Shown here: positions 12,301 to 12,517 of the stretch, piece by piece | Numbering within the stretch: the first letter of the stretch is position 1 | Layout of the letters: each line of letters opens with the position of its first letter | DNA from: Candidatus Rifleibacteriota bacterium | Lineage (GTDB): Bacteria > UBP17 > UBA6191 > JACPRK01 | Length of the DNA: 12,517 nucleotides | Assembly: GCA_016213865.1 (NCBI GenBank) | Contig: JACQZL010000058.1 | Span: 1-12,517 of the forward strand | Direction: 5' to 3' | Program-made: the position numbers and the translations under genes | Notes under the pieces: generated by a model | Databases searched by the model: none | The model's input: the letters and a program-made list of their open reading frames with translations, nothing else | What the model was told of the DNA's origin: nothing

Positions 12301-12517
12301 ACGGCCCGTACCTGGCTCTCCAGCCAGGAGCAGGCCGACCTCGCCAGCTACCTGAACTCGGCGTTCTCGGCCGGCTCCACGCAGATCTTCGACTACAGCG
12401 GACGCACCAGCCGCGTGGGCTCGCTACTGAAACTCACCGACTGGCTCAGCCAGAACTCGGGCAACGGCACGACCGACGTTCTGGTTCTGCTCGACTCCGC
12501 GCCGCGCGGCGCCATCA
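9355..12517 (+). CDS. Giant GspG-like pseudopilin fused to Ig-like ectodomain (3' end outside window)
   Basis: An open frame of 1054 codons to the right edge, without a stop. Residues 1-12 (MPRPAFRFPISG) form a basic class III leader. Prepilin peptidase would cut after G12, releasing FTLVDLIITVMLLVSLAG, the pilin N-helix, with Asp instead of Glu at mature position 5. Residues about 36-135 look like the GspG core: a leucine-rich helix, then SDPWGRDYQI (100-109) and YSMGPKG (115-121), matching the DPWG...S.G.DG calcium-loop region of type II secretion major pseudopilins. Beyond about 155 come successive beta-sandwich modules with Ig/cadherin-like markers: APVITVVEP, EDGSGNIARRQWKFTV, VDNTPPSIR (372 on), FDEAGNGS, FLVDNSLP (674 on), FSVDLLPPE (819 on). 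Near 958-1054 an alpha/beta-like segment begins (LTNLAVFAPF, TDVLVLLDSAP) of unknown type. GspG proteins are normally about 140 residues, so this is a fusion, plausibly a pilus-tip or surface adhesin. The Shine-Dalgarno is weak; it follows the zinc-ribbon gene by 7 bp. Confidence 0.85.
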   Translation, partial: MPRPAFRFPISGFTLVDLIITVMLLVSLAGIGGFYYQEFKDSQRVGVATNELDALAKAVQAYELTTSSAVDDRLVSRFTSRGFPPLHFLVEAGSLPSIPSDPWGRDYQIDPSRGILYSMGPKGPAEGDLSGTDDIKRAYKKEVASDRRSLLKPEQGLQVDDRQAPVITVVEPIGTLDRDNPPIRCAYYDNPGGSIVVSTGSSAPKKPKLFIDGEDADDLVPAQGRLTRSISQMVYTTLGHFSEDEHIVVAQVEDGSGNIARRQWKFTVELSRMSVKWLQPLAAQVRGVTNIAAAIDNGGRQIGGWTLFMDSRELVSGGKDQAMNGSEVMLIPSGGLPALDTKTLADGAHPLMLRVSSRTGHVEEWRTSLNVDNTPPSIRQILNKTTAGQSCLQAQRITTTVPDVGGQASDNFSVRNVTYQYFSVDQATGSTVGAVMTEPSTAIPSTWSPKTNKTHREDNPGGLYNSADVTFYTVPRPNSSDEFKPVTLPQGLYQVKFQAFDEAGNGSTARTTCFFVDLQKGGIKGQAFLDATAARCGQSFSEDQKHIHGSMATAGLAVTQETSGQVEFSILDEGKTPISTWEVIIDDNGTGGRPDGQFQKSANPRDWSTSGSFLGKSAGTLYKTGLYVPDGSADSLRRGNDTTASPIPEGPLVARIRYVSDTGTTYTTTTTFLVDNSLPVPAGLYGFAAKQSGTVQALREGDILLQSSPTGAPLDGGLEFGGIFSDRPTQGVVREIRWSLLKDGALFPGRNNISCFPFPGSPCTTNTASFGVVAGLGQLDSGSMNISTGVVGGLDGIYKLSLSVADGAGLTTRPVINFSVDLLPPEVLALRIFKAGGAAEGILAEVPCSQGPGTLTTCDGQALRFTPIVRDQFPVREVHYWLVPVTDPPTLKSAAVVIPITGTSSFPAIPEQVVVRDTRNSPLRPLPQVYELQVEAVGTHRTDPGPLCSTRVAFRYLTNLAVFAPFDAQSTLVQATLPADRSTARTWLSSQEQADLASYLNSAFSAGSTQIFDYSGRTSRVGSLLKLTDWLSQNSGNGTTDVLVLLDSAPRGAI

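Overview
The window reads as high-GC DNA from a Gram-negative (two-membrane) bacterium. The evidence is a secretin (PilQ) preceded by the PilM/N/O/P inner-membrane assembly platform of a type IV pilus. A YbbR-domain protein, a SpoIID/LytB-family exported protein and a eukaryotic-like kinase fold add to a picture seen in high-GC phyla such as Myxococcota or Acidobacteriota. The sequence alone does not let me name the phylum.

Layout. (1) 1-796, minus: 5' part of a Ser/Thr-kinase-like protein whose catalytic loop is HGN instead of HRD (probable pseudokinase), running off the left edge. (2) 786-1089, plus: a strong extended -10 promoter overlapping the kinase start, a 45-residue single-pass membrane protein and a terminator-like hairpin. 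(3) 1103-1585, minus: single-domain YbbR protein. (4) 1754-6692, minus: pilM-pilN-pilO-pilP, an intrinsic terminator, then pilQ. pilQ carries an in-frame TAA near its middle, with both halves otherwise intact in one frame. (5) 6878-8146, minus: SpoIID/LytB-like exported protein. (6) 8147-8449: non-coding, dominated by a ~180-nt imperfect palindrome. (7) 8450-12517, plus: a 109-aa unknown protein, a 155-aa zinc-ribbon membrane protein, and, 7 bases later, an open frame of at least 1054 codons with no stop before the right edge. This last gene has a class III prepilin leader, a GspG-like pseudopilin domain and a very large extracellular region of Ig-like beta-sandwich repeats.

How the genes could work together. 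PilM binds the short cytoplasmic N-terminus of PilN. PilN and PilO form the coiled-coil periplasmic scaffold, PilP links it to the outer-membrane secretin PilQ, and the pilus exits through PilQ. A SpoIID-like peptidoglycan enzyme upstream could open the wall for the machine (inference). The giant pseudopilin is a candidate minor or tip component delivered by such a machine (inference). PilM, PilP and PilQ all carry unusual glycine-rich low-complexity segments, and pilM and pilP share a 20-nt exact repeat in them.

Most long open frames antisense to these genes are high-GC shadows and are left out. No tRNA, rRNA, CRISPR array or intact transposase was seen.
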